Assembly: GCA_947471565.1 (NCBI GenBank)
Contig: CANIVT010000011.1
Span: 1 to 64,000, forward strand
Direction: 5' to 3'
Source: Spartobacteria bacterium
GTDB taxonomy: Bacteria; Verrucomicrobiota; Verrucomicrobiia; Chthoniobacterales; UBA6821
DNA: 64,000 nt
In this document: in pieces, positions 52,702-62,802 of the stretch
Layout: the number at the start of each line of letters is the position of its first letter
How positions within the stretch are numbered: position 1 is the stretch's first letter
Notes under the pieces: model-generated
Databases searched by the model: none
What the model saw: only the letters and a program-made list of their open reading frames with translations
Told to the model about the DNA's origin: nothing
Made by a program: the position numbers and the translations under genes

Positions 52702-54216
52702 ATGAAAAACATGCCCGCCTCCGAAATCTGGTTTCTTACCGGCAGTCAGCACCTCTATGGCGAGGGGCCGCTCAAACAGGTCGCAGCCAACTCCAAGGCC
52801 ATCGTCGACCAACTCAACGCCTCCGGACGCCTCCCGCTCAGACTCGTCTTCAAGCCTGTCCTAACCCGTCCGGAGGAGATCCGCACCACCCTGCTCGAGG
52901 CCAACGGCGACGCGAACTGCGCCGGCGTCATCACCTGGTGCCACACCTTCTCCCCGTCAAAGATGTGGATCAACGGCCTGCTCCAGCTCCGCAAGCCCCT
53001 TCTCCACCTCGCTACGCAGTTCAACCAGGACCTGCCTTGGGCTGAGATCGACATGGACTTCATGAACCTGAACCAGGCCGCCCACGGCGACCGGGAACAC
53101 GGGTTCATCCACGCCCGCCTACGCCTGCCGCGCAAGGTGGTCGTCGGCCACTGGAGCGACACCGAGGTGCAGGACCGTGTTGCCGCCTGGATGCGCGTCA
53201 CGCGCGCCTGGGCCGACTGGCAGCGAGGTCGCTATGTCCGCTTCGGCGACAACATGCGCCAGGTCGCCGTCACCGACGGTGACAAGGTGGCGGCTGAGGC
53301 CCGCTTTGGCTTCTCGGTGAACACCCACGGGGTGGGTGATCTCGTCGCGGTGATGGAATCGGTCACCGATGCATCCATCGACGCCCTCTGTGCAGAATAC
53401 GACGAAACCTACGAGGTTGCCCTCGAGCTTCGTAAAGGAGGCGACCGACACGTCATCCTCCGCTACAACGCCCGGCAGGAACTCGGCCTCCGTGCATTTC
53501 TTCAGGAGGGTGGATTCACCGGATTCAGCGATACTTTTGAGGATCTGCACGGTCTCGCCCAACTGCCCGGCTTAGCCGTCCAGCGACTCATGGCCGATGG
53601 CTACGGCTTTGCCGGTGAAGGTGACTGGAAAACGGCCGCCGTCGTACGCGCCATGAAGGTGATCTCCCACGGTCTTCCCGGCGGAGCCTCGTTCATGGAG
53701 GACTACACCTACGAACTGAGCCCCTCGGGCTCACTCGTTCTCGGCTCCCACATGCTCGAGGTCTGCCCCTCCATCGCGGCAGGCAAACCCCGCCTCGAGG
53801 TGCATCCCCTCGGAATCGGTGGCAAGGCCGATCCGGCCCGGTTGGTCTTTGACGCGCGCCCCGGCGCAGCCGTCAATGTGGCCCTCATGGATCTTGGCAA
53901 CCGCTTCCGCTTCCTTGTCAACGAGGTCGATGCGATCAAGCCCCCGCATGATCTTCCCAAGCTCCCTGTGGCGCGTGCCGTCTGGACCTGTCGCCCCGAC
54001 TTCAAGACCGCCGTCGGCGCCTGGATCCAGGCTGGAGGCGCGCACCACACCGGCTACAGCTACGCGGTGACCACCGAGCATATCGAGGATCTCGCCGAGA
54101 TCGCGGGGATCGAAGTGGCGGTCATCGATGCGGAGACCCGGATCAGGGAATTCCGCCAGCAACTCCGCAACAACGAGATCTATTACCACATCGCGCCCGG
54201 GTTGGGTCGCATCTGA
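52702..54216 (+). CDS. araA: L-arabinose isomerase
   Basis: Encodes 504 residues, the usual AraA size. It converts L-arabinose to L-ribulose and needs a divalent metal. Diagnostic segments are [12 protein letters not shown] at the start, [18 protein letters not shown], the metal-site region [12 protein letters not shown] and [13 protein letters not shown] near the end. It lies between araB and the GH127 gene; no strong ribosome site precedes its ATG. Confidence 0.96.
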   Translation: MKNMPASEIWFLTGSQHLYGEGPLKQVAANSKAIVDQLNASGRLPLRLVFKPVLTRPEEIRTTLLEANGDANCAGVITWCHTFSPSKMWINGLLQLRKPLLHLATQFNQDLPWAEIDMDFMNLNQAAHGDREHGFIHARLRLPRKVVVGHWSDTEVQDRVAAWMRVTRAWADWQRGRYVRFGDNMRQVAVTDGDKVAAEARFGFSVNTHGVGDLVAVMESVTDASIDALCAEYDETYEVALELRKGGDRHVILRYNARQELGLRAFLQEGGFTGFSDTFEDLHGLAQLPGLAVQRLMADGYGFAGEGDWKTAAVVRAMKVISHGLPGGASFMEDYTYELSPSGSLVLGSHMLEVCPSIAAGKPRLEVHPLGIGGKADPARLVFDARPGAAVNVALMDLGNRFRFLVNEVDAIKPPHDLPKLPVARAVWTCRPDFKTAVGAWIQAGGAHHTGYSYAVTTEHIEDLAEIAGIEVAVIDAETRIREFRQQLRNNEIYYHIAPGLGRI

Positions 54217-54244
54217 GTCCCTTCCCTCAATCTCTCCTAACAGC

Positions 54245-56230
54245 ATGAGCTTTCTGCCCGCCCTTCTTGTCTTGCTAGGGGCCGCCGCTGTCCTGCGGGC
54301 AGACGACCATCTTGCCGTTCAACAGCCCGCGGCTCCAGTAGCGCGGCCTTTTGCGCCGAAAGATGTGCGACTGCTGGATGGACCCTTCAAAAAAGCGATG
54401 GAAATCAACGGGAAATATATCCTGAGCATAGATCCCGATCGCCTCCTCCATACTTTTCGTCTGACCGCGGGACTCGCTTCGGTCGCGAAGCCTTTGGACG
54501 GTTGGGAGAATCCAAATTGCGGGCTACGCGGTCATTTCACAGGACATTACCTCTCGGCGTGCGCCCGGATGTACGAGTGCACCGGTGATCCCCGATACCG
54601 TGACAATGCAGAGAAGGTGATCGGCGGCATGGCGGAATGCCAGAAGGCAATCGGAACGGGTTATCTTTCGGCTTTCCCTGCTTCGGCTTTTGATATTTTG
54701 GAATCAAAATATTGGGGTGTCTGGGCCCCGTATTACACGATCCACAAAATCATGGCCGGCTTGCTCGATTGCCACGACGCTTTTGGTGATAAGCAGGCGA
54801 TCGCCATCGCAGAGTCGATGTCCGATTACTTTTCAAAAAGGATGTCCAGGCTCTCAAAGGAGCAAATCGATTCGGTTCTCCGCACAAACAGGCGTGCTCC
54901 GCAGAACGAATTCGGAGGAATGTCCGATGTGCTCCACCGGCTTTACTCAATTACCGGCCGAAAGTCTGATCTCCTGTTGGCCGATCTCTTCGACAGGCCT
55001 TGGATCGTCGATCGGATGGCCGGCAAAGACGACATGTTGGACAAGCTCCATGCCAACACACACATTCCTCAGGCAATCGGATGGTGGCAACACTACCTTG
55101 TGACAGGAGATGTTAAGTTCCGTGATGCCGCGCGGTTTTTTTGGGAGCAGGTTGCACGCCACCGTTCCTACATCGAGGGAGGCAATTCCAACGGAGAGCA
55201 TTTTTCCCCACTGGGTCAGGAGGCTCTCCAATTGGGGCCTGCCACATCGGAGACCTGCAATCTCCACAACATGCTCAAACTCACCCGGGCAATATTCCAA
55301 GACGTTCCGGATGCCGAACTCGGCGACTATTACGAGAAGGGCCTCTACAACCACATCCTTGGATCCATTGAACCTGAATCGGGGGCCACGATATATTACC
55401 TGTCTCTTCAACCCGGGGGATTCAAGGTCTATTCCGATCCGATGGAGAGTTTTTGGTGCTGCAACGGCACGGGCATGGAAAACCATGCCATGTACGGCGA
55501 TGGAATCTATTTTCATTCCGGGTCGCGACTTTGGGTGAATCTCTACATTGCCTCCGAATTGGACTGGCTCAAAAAGGGAGTCACTGTGCGTCAGGAGACG
55601 GCTTATCCTTCGGAGCAGGGATCGACCCTTGAGTTCCGCATTAAGGCACCGAGGGAATTGGAAATCAACCTTCGCATCCCAGCATGGGCAACCAACGGGG
55701 TTTCGGTTTTCATCAACGGAAACAAAATCTCCGGGATTCCCCGGCCCGGGAGTTTTTTACCCGTCAAGCGCATATGGAATGACGGCGATAGGCTGAGGAT
55801 TGACCTGCCCATGAGTCTAAGGACCTATCATGCATCCGACGATGCGAAGACAGTGGCATTCATGTACGGACCCGTTGTGCTGGCGGGTGAACTCGGCAGG
55901 GCAAATTATCCGCCAAGCGACCATGCCAAGAAACAACTGGAACTGGCCAAACTCCCGGTTCCGATGGTTCCTGCATTGGTCGATGTGGATCCTGACAAAT
56001 CCGGAGAATGGTTGCGTCCTGTAGCTGACACCCCACTTAACTTCCGTTCAGGGAACGCCACCCGTCCCGAAAACCTTGTCTTTTCACCTCTGAACTCAAT
56101 CCACCACCAACGGTACGTCGTCTACTGGAAATGCCTCACGGAAAAAGAATGGAAGGATGCCGAATGCAAACGACTCTCGCAGCAGTCTTCCCCTTTACCG
56201 GGTCCTGGTGGATCATCCACCCCTCACTGA
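54245..56230 (+). CDS. Beta-L-arabinofuranosidase, GH127/GH146 type
   Basis: From the ATG at 54245 the product has 661 residues with a signal peptide ending near VLRA-DD. The longer frame overlaps araA and is rejected. The zinc-thiolate site of this family is visible: E336 and C338 in SETCNLHN, and adjacent C405-C406 in ESFWCCNGTG, one cysteine acting as nucleophile; E318 in SNGEHF is a candidate acid/base. These enzymes remove beta-linked L-arabinofuranose, as found on plant extensins and in pectin. It is inserted between araA and araD and has more AT-rich codons than araA. Confidence 0.88.
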   Translation: MSFLPALLVLLGAAAVLRADDHLAVQQPAAPVARPFAPKDVRLLDGPFKKAMEINGKYILSIDPDRLLHTFRLTAGLASVAKPLDGWENPNCGLRGHFTGHYLSACARMYECTGDPRYRDNAEKVIGGMAECQKAIGTGYLSAFPASAFDILESKYWGVWAPYYTIHKIMAGLLDCHDAFGDKQAIAIAESMSDYFSKRMSRLSKEQIDSVLRTNRRAPQNEFGGMSDVLHRLYSITGRKSDLLLADLFDRPWIVDRMAGKDDMLDKLHANTHIPQAIGWWQHYLVTGDVKFRDAARFFWEQVARHRSYIEGGNSNGEHFSPLGQEALQLGPATSETCNLHNMLKLTRAIFQDVPDAELGDYYEKGLYNHILGSIEPESGATIYYLSLQPGGFKVYSDPMESFWCCNGTGMENHAMYGDGIYFHSGSRLWVNLYIASELDWLKKGVTVRQETAYPSEQGSTLEFRIKAPRELEINLRIPAWATNGVSVFINGNKISGIPRPGSFLPVKRIWNDGDRLRIDLPMSLRTYHASDDAKTVAFMYGPVVLAGELGRANYPPSDHAKKQLELAKLPVPMVPALVDVDPDKSGEWLRPVADTPLNFRSGNATRPENLVFSPLNSIHHQRYVVYWKCLTEKEWKDAECKRLSQQSSPLPGPGGSSTPH

Positions 56231-56273
56231 GTGTACGCATTCCTCCTCCCGTGCAAGCAATCAACCATGCCTT

Positions 56274-56966
56274 ATGAACCACCGCGACATCCGTGAATCG
56301 TGTTGCGAAGCCAATCGACTCCTTCCCGCGACTGGGCTCGTCGATCTGACTTTTGGCAATGTCAGCGTCCTCGACCGCTCGGCCGGCCTCTTCGCCATCA
56401 AGCCAAGCGGAGTCGACTACGCGGACCTTACGCCGGATCAGATCGTGATCGTCGATCTCGAAGGTAAGGTCGTGGAGGGAAGCCTCCGGCCCTCCTCCGA
56501 CACCCCGACCCACCGGTATCTCTATCGCGCCTTCGCGGGAATCTCCTCGGTTGTTCACACCCATTCGCGCAACGCCGTGGCCTTTGCCCAGGCACTCCGG
56601 CCCCTTCCCTGCCTCGGCACCACCCATGCCGATCATTTCCGGGGCGATGTCCCCGTCACGCGACACATGACACCTGCGGAAATCGGTGGTGACTACGAGT
56701 GGGAGACCGGCAAAGTCATTGCCGAGGCCTTTGGGAAAATTGATCCGCTCGAGGTCCCGGCGGTCCTCGTCGCGGGCCATGGCCCCTTTGCGTGGGGAGG
56801 CAGTGCCCCGAAGGCCGTGGAGTATGCTCTCGCTCTGGAAATCTGTTCCGAGATGGCCCTGAAGACACTATCCTTGGAATCTGCTATTGCCCAACTTCCG
56901 GAGCACCTCCGCGAGAAGCACTTTCAGCGCAAGCATGGCAGGAACGCTTACTACGGCCAGTCATGA
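56274..56966 (+). CDS. araD: L-ribulose-5-phosphate 4-epimerase
   Basis: From the ATG at 56274 the product has 230 residues. Metal ligands D76, H95, H97 (HTHS) and H169 (AGHG), and the catalytic D120 (THAD), fall at or near the numbering known for the E. coli enzyme. It converts L-ribulose 5-phosphate to D-xylulose 5-phosphate, which enters the pentose phosphate pathway. It completes the arabinose route begun by araA and araB, separated from them by the GH127 gene. Confidence 0.94.
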   Translation: MNHRDIRESCCEANRLLPATGLVDLTFGNVSVLDRSAGLFAIKPSGVDYADLTPDQIVIVDLEGKVVEGSLRPSSDTPTHRYLYRAFAGISSVVHTHSRNAVAFAQALRPLPCLGTTHADHFRGDVPVTRHMTPAEIGGDYEWETGKVIAEAFGKIDPLEVPAVLVAGHGPFAWGGSAPKAVEYALALEICSEMALKTLSLESAIAQLPEHLREKHFQRKHGRNAYYGQS

Positions 56967-57016
56967 TACCGATCTACATAACGACTTGGAAAGTTTGAGT
57001 CAAAAAATTCAAGCTG

Positions 57017-59836
57017 ATGAACATAAAATCGACCGTGAAGGTGATCCTCCTTCGCCTTTTTTGTTTCCTCTTACTTACGATATGTCTTCCGATCTTATCG
57101 GGAGCAACGGAAAAGTTGGATCCGGCTGTAACCGCCGGAGAACACAATGGCCCCCTGCCTCTACCCGGAGCGATCGAGGTGATAAACCTCGCTTCCGACG
57201 GTGACTGGACATTGAGTCGGGATGACGGGCCAAAACGCCCTATCAAGGTGCCCGGCGGTGGTTGGAATTCCGACCGGCAATTACCGCCTGTCCAGGTGAT
57301 GCACGATGTGCGGGACTTCGTCCGATATGAAAGGTCCATACGCATCCCGGAATCCGCGAAGGATCAGGCGGTGCAACTGCGATTCGGAGCCGTTGCGCAT
57401 GGTTGCGAGGTCTATCTCGACGGTAGAAAAGTCGGTGAACACCACGGTCCCCAGGTTCCTTTTACTGTCGATCTGACCGGGGTTGCCGTCCCGGGCAAGC
57501 AGCAAAACCTGGAGATCAAGGTATTCCATCGCAGACATTATCTGGCCAAGGATTCCCGCAAGACAGCGGAGGTTGCTGTGGGCTGGGACTTTCCCGACGG
57601 TGACGACGAGCTTTCCCGATCCGAGGCCAGGACCTGGTGCAACTGGCGCGGACAGTCGAAAGTTGCCTATGGGATTGCGCGGTCGATCGAGTTGGCCGTA
57701 CTGCCTGCGGTGCATGTGGAGGAAGTTTTCGTGCGCCCCTCGGTTTCCTCAAAACAACTCTCTTGCGATGTCTGGGTGCGGAATGATTGCGACAAGCCCA
57801 AGGATGTCACGCTCGGGGGGTACCTTTCCTCATGGAATCATCGGGACTGGCATTACCCTGCCGTCAAACCTGTCACGATGACCATTCCCGCACACTCCAC
57901 GGGAAAAATATCACTCCCCGCAATCGATTGGGATTTGGGCGAGGAGAGTTATTGGTGGCCCAATATCCCGTTCCGGGAGGACTATCTTGCACAACTTCAC
58001 TTTCTCAATCTTCAACTCAAGGAAGGAGATCGCCTTTTGCAGACGTATCCCCAGCGTTTCGGATTTGTGGAGCACGCGGAGGGACCGAAGTGCTACACCG
58101 TCAACGGAGTCCGTGTCACCGGGATCAGCGACGCCACTGCGGAGGGGCAGGTCAGCTGTCATGATAGCTACAACTCCCCTGCGTGGCTGCCCCCAACCGG
58201 TCCAGGTACCGGCGCTCCCGAGTCGTGGCGCCGCTACATGCGTATCGGCATCAATTCCAACCGACTCCACTGCTCACCGCCCACCGAATACATGCTGCAG
58301 ACTGCCGATGAACTGGGATTCATGCTGGTTCCGGAGGCCCCCATCTGGGGAAATGGGCTTAGCCGATACAATACGGCTTATACGCCGCGGACTTATCATG
58401 ACATGGGGCGTGCCTGCCGGAACCATCCGTCGGTGGCCCGTTATTCCCTGACAAACGAAGTCCGGGAAAGACGTGATGACAAGTGGCCTTGGCGTGCCGC
58501 CATCGACGACATGCGCGAGGTGGATGATCTTCATCCCTTGACCTTCGAACTTCACCGGTCGGGTAACGGACTGGTCGAGGGAATCCGGGGGGGGCATGCA
58601 TGGATCATGGAGCACTACGGCGATATCCATGAGAAAGTCGGATTGGGAAAAGGAATCCGGGGCATGGGAGAGCATTTCTGGCATACTGACATGGGGCTTT
58701 ACGCCGTAGGGATTCGTACTCTGCGCGTCAATGACTGGTGTTACATGTCGGGGTGGAGTTGGCTCAACTACTGGCCGAATTTCCTCCAGGGCATGGGCCA
58801 CGATTTGCACGCGTGGAAGGAGAATAATCACCCCGACCGGCACGATGGCGTTGATGGTTGGGGTTCCCCCATCGTCCGTTTTACCCAGCAAAGCTTGCAT
58901 CCCTACCTGGTCCAGGATCTTGGCGTGCTCGCGGAGAATCCCGGAGCTCCGGTGGAGGCGGGCAACAACGGGGAAATCAGGTGGCCGTATGACCTGCCCG
59001 TCTGCGTCGCCGGCAGCCCCGTTGAGCGTGTCGTCGAGGTCTTCAATGGTGGACTAAGGGGAAATTCTCTCTCTTTGCGCTGGATACCCCGATGGGACAG
59101 CCCCGACGGGCCCGTCGCGGCAACCGGAGGGGACATTCCGTGCACTATTGAACCCGGTTTCCATTCTCCCGTGAAAATAACATTCACCGCACCGCAGACC
59201 GGCGACCAGAATCCGGAAAGGACTCTTTGCCTGGTGCTTGAGTCACGCAAGGATGGAGAGGTTGTCTTTCGCGACGAGACATTGCGCCTCCGTGTGATGT
59301 CCCGGTCAGAGCGGTTCGCCTCCGCGATTTATCAAGGATCCGACGATTCAACTAAGGGAAGTTGGCGTGGCCGTTATGGCACCGAAGGACATGACCTAGC
59401 CGGGAAAGAGTGCGAGATGCCTAGTGCGCGGAAGTTTGCATGGTTGGATGGAAAGGTCTTCATCTACCAAAACGAAACGGAGGACCCCCGGGCCCTTCAG
59501 TTTTTCCAAAACGACACCCCCATCACACCGCACGATCGCGTCGAGGCATCCCGCTACGGCCGCCAAATCTCGCTTACCCTTGACGCAGGCGAGACACCTC
59601 GCCGATTAAGCCTCTATTTTGTGGATTGGGATCAAAAAAAACGGGTTCAGGAGATTGAGATTCAGGACGAGTCCTCATCCAAGATGCTGGACAAGAGGGT
59701 TATTTCCGATTTTTCCGGGGGATGTTACCAGAGTTGGAAAGTGAAGGGAAAAATCCGCATTGTGATTCGCAGAATTCGCGGTGATAACGCAACGGTAAGC
59801 GGAGTTTTCATCGATCAGGGGGCGTCTGAAAAATAA
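57017..59836 (+). CDS. Secreted glycoside hydrolase, GH2-like
   Basis: Encodes 939 residues with a long signal peptide (hydrophobic 10-28). Residues about 55-230 form a sugar-binding jelly roll, about 235-355 an immunoglobulin-like domain, then a barrel with acid/base candidate E481 in RYSLTNEVRER and nucleophile candidate E552 in GMGEHFWHTD. Further beta domains make up the last 300 residues. This is the GH2 layout (beta-galactosidase, glucuronidase, mannosidase), but sequence motifs are divergent. In this locus it could trim galactan or other side chains. Confidence 0.7.
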   Translation: MNIKSTVKVILLRLFCFLLLTICLPILSGATEKLDPAVTAGEHNGPLPLPGAIEVINLASDGDWTLSRDDGPKRPIKVPGGGWNSDRQLPPVQVMHDVRDFVRYERSIRIPESAKDQAVQLRFGAVAHGCEVYLDGRKVGEHHGPQVPFTVDLTGVAVPGKQQNLEIKVFHRRHYLAKDSRKTAEVAVGWDFPDGDDELSRSEARTWCNWRGQSKVAYGIARSIELAVLPAVHVEEVFVRPSVSSKQLSCDVWVRNDCDKPKDVTLGGYLSSWNHRDWHYPAVKPVTMTIPAHSTGKISLPAIDWDLGEESYWWPNIPFREDYLAQLHFLNLQLKEGDRLLQTYPQRFGFVEHAEGPKCYTVNGVRVTGISDATAEGQVSCHDSYNSPAWLPPTGPGTGAPESWRRYMRIGINSNRLHCSPPTEYMLQTADELGFMLVPEAPIWGNGLSRYNTAYTPRTYHDMGRACRNHPSVARYSLTNEVRERRDDKWPWRAAIDDMREVDDLHPLTFELHRSGNGLVEGIRGGHAWIMEHYGDIHEKVGLGKGIRGMGEHFWHTDMGLYAVGIRTLRVNDWCYMSGWSWLNYWPNFLQGMGHDLHAWKENNHPDRHDGVDGWGSPIVRFTQQSLHPYLVQDLGVLAENPGAPVEAGNNGEIRWPYDLPVCVAGSPVERVVEVFNGGLRGNSLSLRWIPRWDSPDGPVAATGGDIPCTIEPGFHSPVKITFTAPQTGDQNPERTLCLVLESRKDGEVVFRDETLRLRVMSRSERFASAIYQGSDDSTKGSWRGRYGTEGHDLAGKECEMPSARKFAWLDGKVFIYQNETEDPRALQFFQNDTPITPHDRVEASRYGRQISLTLDAGETPRRLSLYFVDWDQKKRVQEIEIQDESSSKMLDKRVISDFSGGCYQSWKVKGKIRIVIRRIRGDNATVSGVFIDQGASEK

Positions 59837-59841
59837 GGAAT

Positions 59842-59862
59842 GCCTTCCAAAGGCTTTCTTTT
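59842..59862 (+). terminator. Short hairpin with T-rich tail after the GH2 gene
   Basis: GCCTT-CCA-AAGGC is followed by TTTCTTTT six bases after the stop codon. The stem is only five base pairs, so this is a weak intrinsic terminator candidate separating the GH2 and symporter genes. Confidence 0.45.
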
Positions 59863-59913
59863 GATTGCTCCTCACGCGCCTCCTCCTAGAGTTTGATAAG
59901 CCTACCCCGCCCA

Positions 59914-61692
59914 ATGATGAACTCCACCCTAGGAACCCTCGACTGGATCGCCATCGGTGCCTATTTCGCCCTCCTTGCCGGAGTCGCGATCTGGGTCATC
60001 AACCAACGTGAAGACACCGCCCAGGATTACTTTCTGGCGGGTCGCAATCTCGGTTGGTGGGTGATCGGTGCCTCGATCTTCGCCTCCAACATCGGCTCCG
60101 AGCACATCGTTGGGTTGGCAGGATCCGGTGCCAAGGATGGTGTCGCCCTCGCGCACTACGAACTGCATGCATGGTGCCTTCTCGTGCTGGCCTGGGTCTT
60201 TGTTCCTTTCTACATGCGTTCGCAGGTCTTCACGATGCCCGAGTTCCTCGAGCGCCGATTCTCCGTCGGATCCCGTTACATCCTTTCGATTGTTTCGCTC
60301 ATTACCTTCATCCTCTCCAAAATCGCGGTGGGTATCTTTGCCGGCGGCGTTGTCTTCTCAACCCTGCTTCCCGAGTTGCATCTCAACATCGGCGGTGTCG
60401 AACTCAACAGCTTCTGGGTCGGTTCGATCCTTGTGATCGTCCTCACCGGTCTCTACACGATGATCGGCGGCATGCGCGCCGTGGCTTACAACGACGCCGT
60501 CCAGGTGACAGTCCTTATCGTGGGATCGGCCACGCTGACTGTGTATGGTCTGATCAAGCTCGGCGGATGGCATGAACTCAAAGCCATCTGCGGTTCGGAA
60601 ATGTTCAACCTCTGGAAGCCTATCGTGCCTGCGGGTCAGATCGCCACCTGGTCCCCCGTCCTTGAGAAGGCGGCCGACGGCCACATCGTGAAACAGGCTT
60701 GGTATTTCAACGGCGCCTTCCCCTGGCTCGGCATGGCGATCTGCGCCCCGGTCATCGGTCTCTGGTACTGGTGCACCGATCAGTACATCGTGCAGCGTGC
60801 CCTGGGCGCCCCGAACCAGAAGATCGCCCGCCAGGGAAGCATCTTTGCCGCCTTCCTGAAGCTTTTCCCCGTTTACCTTTTCATTATTCCTGGTCTGATC
60901 TGCTTCGCCCTCGCCAAGAGTGGAAAAATTCCCGAGCTCACGCACAGCTTCGAGGCCCAGGGCTCGCAGGGTGCCTTCCCGATGCTCGTGAAGGATCTTT
61001 TGCCCGCCGGTCTCCGTGGCCTGGTTGTCGCGGGCCTTCTTTCCGCCCTCATGGGTTCTCTCGCAGGTGTCTTCAACGCTTGTTCCACCCTATTCACTGT
61101 CGACATCTACGAGAAACTCCGCCCCAAAGCCTCGCAGAAGGAGATTGTCAACATGGGGCGGATCGCCACCGGTGTCATGGCCGTGATCGCCCTTCTATGG
61201 ATCCCGGTGATTCAGGGTGCCCATGGTCTCTACGAGTACCTTCAGGCGGTTCAGGGCTACATGGCCCCCCCGATTTTCGTGGTCTTTTTCCTCGGCGTTT
61301 TCTTCAAGCGACTCAACGCGCAGGGTTGTCTCTGGGCGATGATCATCGGATTCATTCTCGGTCTCTTCCGCATGGCGGTCGACACGCCGGTGACGATGGG
61401 GCTCGAGGGATTCAAGAACGGATATCCCGAGGGCTCGCTCTTCTGGATCGTGAACAACATCAACTTCCAGTATTTCAGCATCCTCATCACGATCGTCTCC
61501 GCAATCGTCATGGTGGTGGTCAGTAAGGCGACGGCCGAGCCGGACTACGCACGGATCAAGGGATTGACCTTCGCCACGACGAGTTCCGAGGACAAGGCCG
61601 AGACACGCGACAGCTGGGGCAGCGGTGAGGTTGCAGCCTCGGCCTTGGTGCTGGCGGTGATCGTCGGTGGCTATCTCTACTTCAGGGGCTGA
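59914..61692 (+). CDS. Sodium:solute symporter (SSS/SGLT family)
   Basis: From the ATG at 59914 (a second ATG follows directly) the product has about 592 residues and some fourteen membrane helices. Family marks are DYFLAGRNLGWWVIGASIFASNIGSEHIVGLAGSG near the start, split into the conserved helix-1 segment, and the later GLVVAGLLSALMGSLAGVFNA. Such proteins import sugars with sodium. Its position after arabinose and GH2 genes suggests L-arabinose or a related sugar as substrate. It converges on the oxidoreductase gene with a 7-base gap. Confidence 0.87.
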   Translation: MMNSTLGTLDWIAIGAYFALLAGVAIWVINQREDTAQDYFLAGRNLGWWVIGASIFASNIGSEHIVGLAGSGAKDGVALAHYELHAWCLLVLAWVFVPFYMRSQVFTMPEFLERRFSVGSRYILSIVSLITFILSKIAVGIFAGGVVFSTLLPELHLNIGGVELNSFWVGSILVIVLTGLYTMIGGMRAVAYNDAVQVTVLIVGSATLTVYGLIKLGGWHELKAICGSEMFNLWKPIVPAGQIATWSPVLEKAADGHIVKQAWYFNGAFPWLGMAICAPVIGLWYWCTDQYIVQRALGAPNQKIARQGSIFAAFLKLFPVYLFIIPGLICFALAKSGKIPELTHSFEAQGSQGAFPMLVKDLLPAGLRGLVVAGLLSALMGSLAGVFNACSTLFTVDIYEKLRPKASQKEIVNMGRIATGVMAVIALLWIPVIQGAHGLYEYLQAVQGYMAPPIFVVFFLGVFFKRLNAQGCLWAMIIGFILGLFRMAVDTPVTMGLEGFKNGYPEGSLFWIVNNINFQYFSILITIVSAIVMVVVSKATAEPDYARIKGLTFATTSSEDKAETRDSWGSGEVAASALVLAVIVGGYLYFRG

Positions 61693-61699
61693 TCGCTTT

Positions 61700-62728
61700 C
61701 TAATCGGCGTAGCTGACGCCTGCCTCGCGGAGCCAGGCATCCAGTACGGCGGCGTTGCCAAGGGAATCCTTCCAGCACATCTCGGGGGATTCCTTCTCTC
61801 CTGATGCCAAGGCACGACCGACTTCATCGATTTCGTGTGCGTAGAGATCGTCGTGGGGATCCGTGGCTATCTTTGTCGTGATCTCCCCCGAGCGGTATTG
61901 GGTGAGGCGCAGGAATGACTCCCCGTGGCGAACCGCCCAGGGAGATCCGACAGTGATGCTGCCGAGCTCACCCTCGATTCGGACGGCGTTCTCCCCCTTC
62001 AGTGCGACTCCGCTCTGCACCATGGCGATCAGACCATCCTCAAAGTGAAGCAGGGCGGCCGCGGTCAGGTCGGTTTTCTCCTGCGGTTCGAGCCGGGCAC
62101 AACCCTTCACTTGCAGGGGTTCGGCAAAGTGCCTGCCTGAGAGTTCCCCTGCGATCAGTCTCGACATCGAGACGCCGTAGCAACCGACGTCAAGAATCGA
62201 ACCTCCGCCTAGATCACGGGCATAGCGACGCTCCCGAGGATCATAGTTGGCGGCAGGATAACTGAAGGTGGCATGGATCATTCTCACGGGGCCGATGAGA
62301 TCCTTGCGGAGGGTTTCCCTCAGGAGCTTTGTCTGCGGATGGCAGCGGTACATGAAGGCCTCCATGAAAAAGACCCCGTTTGCTTGTGCAGCCGCCAGCA
62401 TCTCACGGAGTTCTGCGCTGTTCATGCCGGCCGGCTTTTCGCAGAGGATGGCTTTGCCGGCTTCGGCGCATCGGGTCGCCCATTCGCGGTGCATCGGATG
62501 GGGAGGCGCAATGTAGACCGCATCGATTTCGGGATCCATGATCAGTGATTCGTAATCCCCATGGGCCCTTGCCGGACCGAATTCCCGCGCGAATGCCTCC
62601 GCGGATGGAAGGGACCGGCTGCCCACGGCTGTGAGCACCCCGGTGACCGATTTCCTCAGTGAACCTGCGAACCGTCGGGCGATTCCTCCGGTGCTGAGGA
62701 TGCCCCAGCGGATTTTGGTCGTCTTCAT
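61700..62728 (-). CDS. Gfo/Idh/MocA family oxidoreductase
   Basis: Encodes 342 residues. The NAD(P)-binding start is RWGILSTGGIARRFAGSL and the catalytic lysine lies in LCEKPAGMN, the family's EKP motif. These enzymes oxidise or reduce sugars and inositols. The second half has GGGSILDVGCYGVSMSRL, common in members related to D-xylose or trans-dihydrodiol dehydrogenases. Orientation is opposite to the rest of the locus and divergent from the esterase. The substrate is not known. Confidence 0.82.
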   Translation of the reverse strand: MKTTKIRWGILSTGGIARRFAGSLRKSVTGVLTAVGSRSLPSAEAFAREFGPARAHGDYESLIMDPEIDAVYIAPPHPMHREWATRCAEAGKAILCEKPAGMNSAELREMLAAAQANGVFFMEAFMYRCHPQTKLLRETLRKDLIGPVRMIHATFSYPAANYDPRERRYARDLGGGSILDVGCYGVSMSRLIAGELSGRHFAEPLQVKGCARLEPQEKTDLTAAALLHFEDGLIAMVQSGVALKGENAVRIEGELGSITVGSPWAVRHGESFLRLTQYRSGEITTKIATDPHDDLYAHEIDEVGRALASGEKESPEMCWKDSLGNAAVLDAWLREAGVSYAD

Positions 62729-62802
62729 CCGGGTAAATGGGTTTCGGGGATGTTCAAGATAAGAAAAACACCGTAAGCTTATTTCTCGTTAAGAAAACCT
62801 TC

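Noticed and set aside
51657-53045. A 462-codon plus-strand frame overlapping araB and araA
   Set aside because: It is an out-of-frame reading, rich in R, P and H, of two certain genes.
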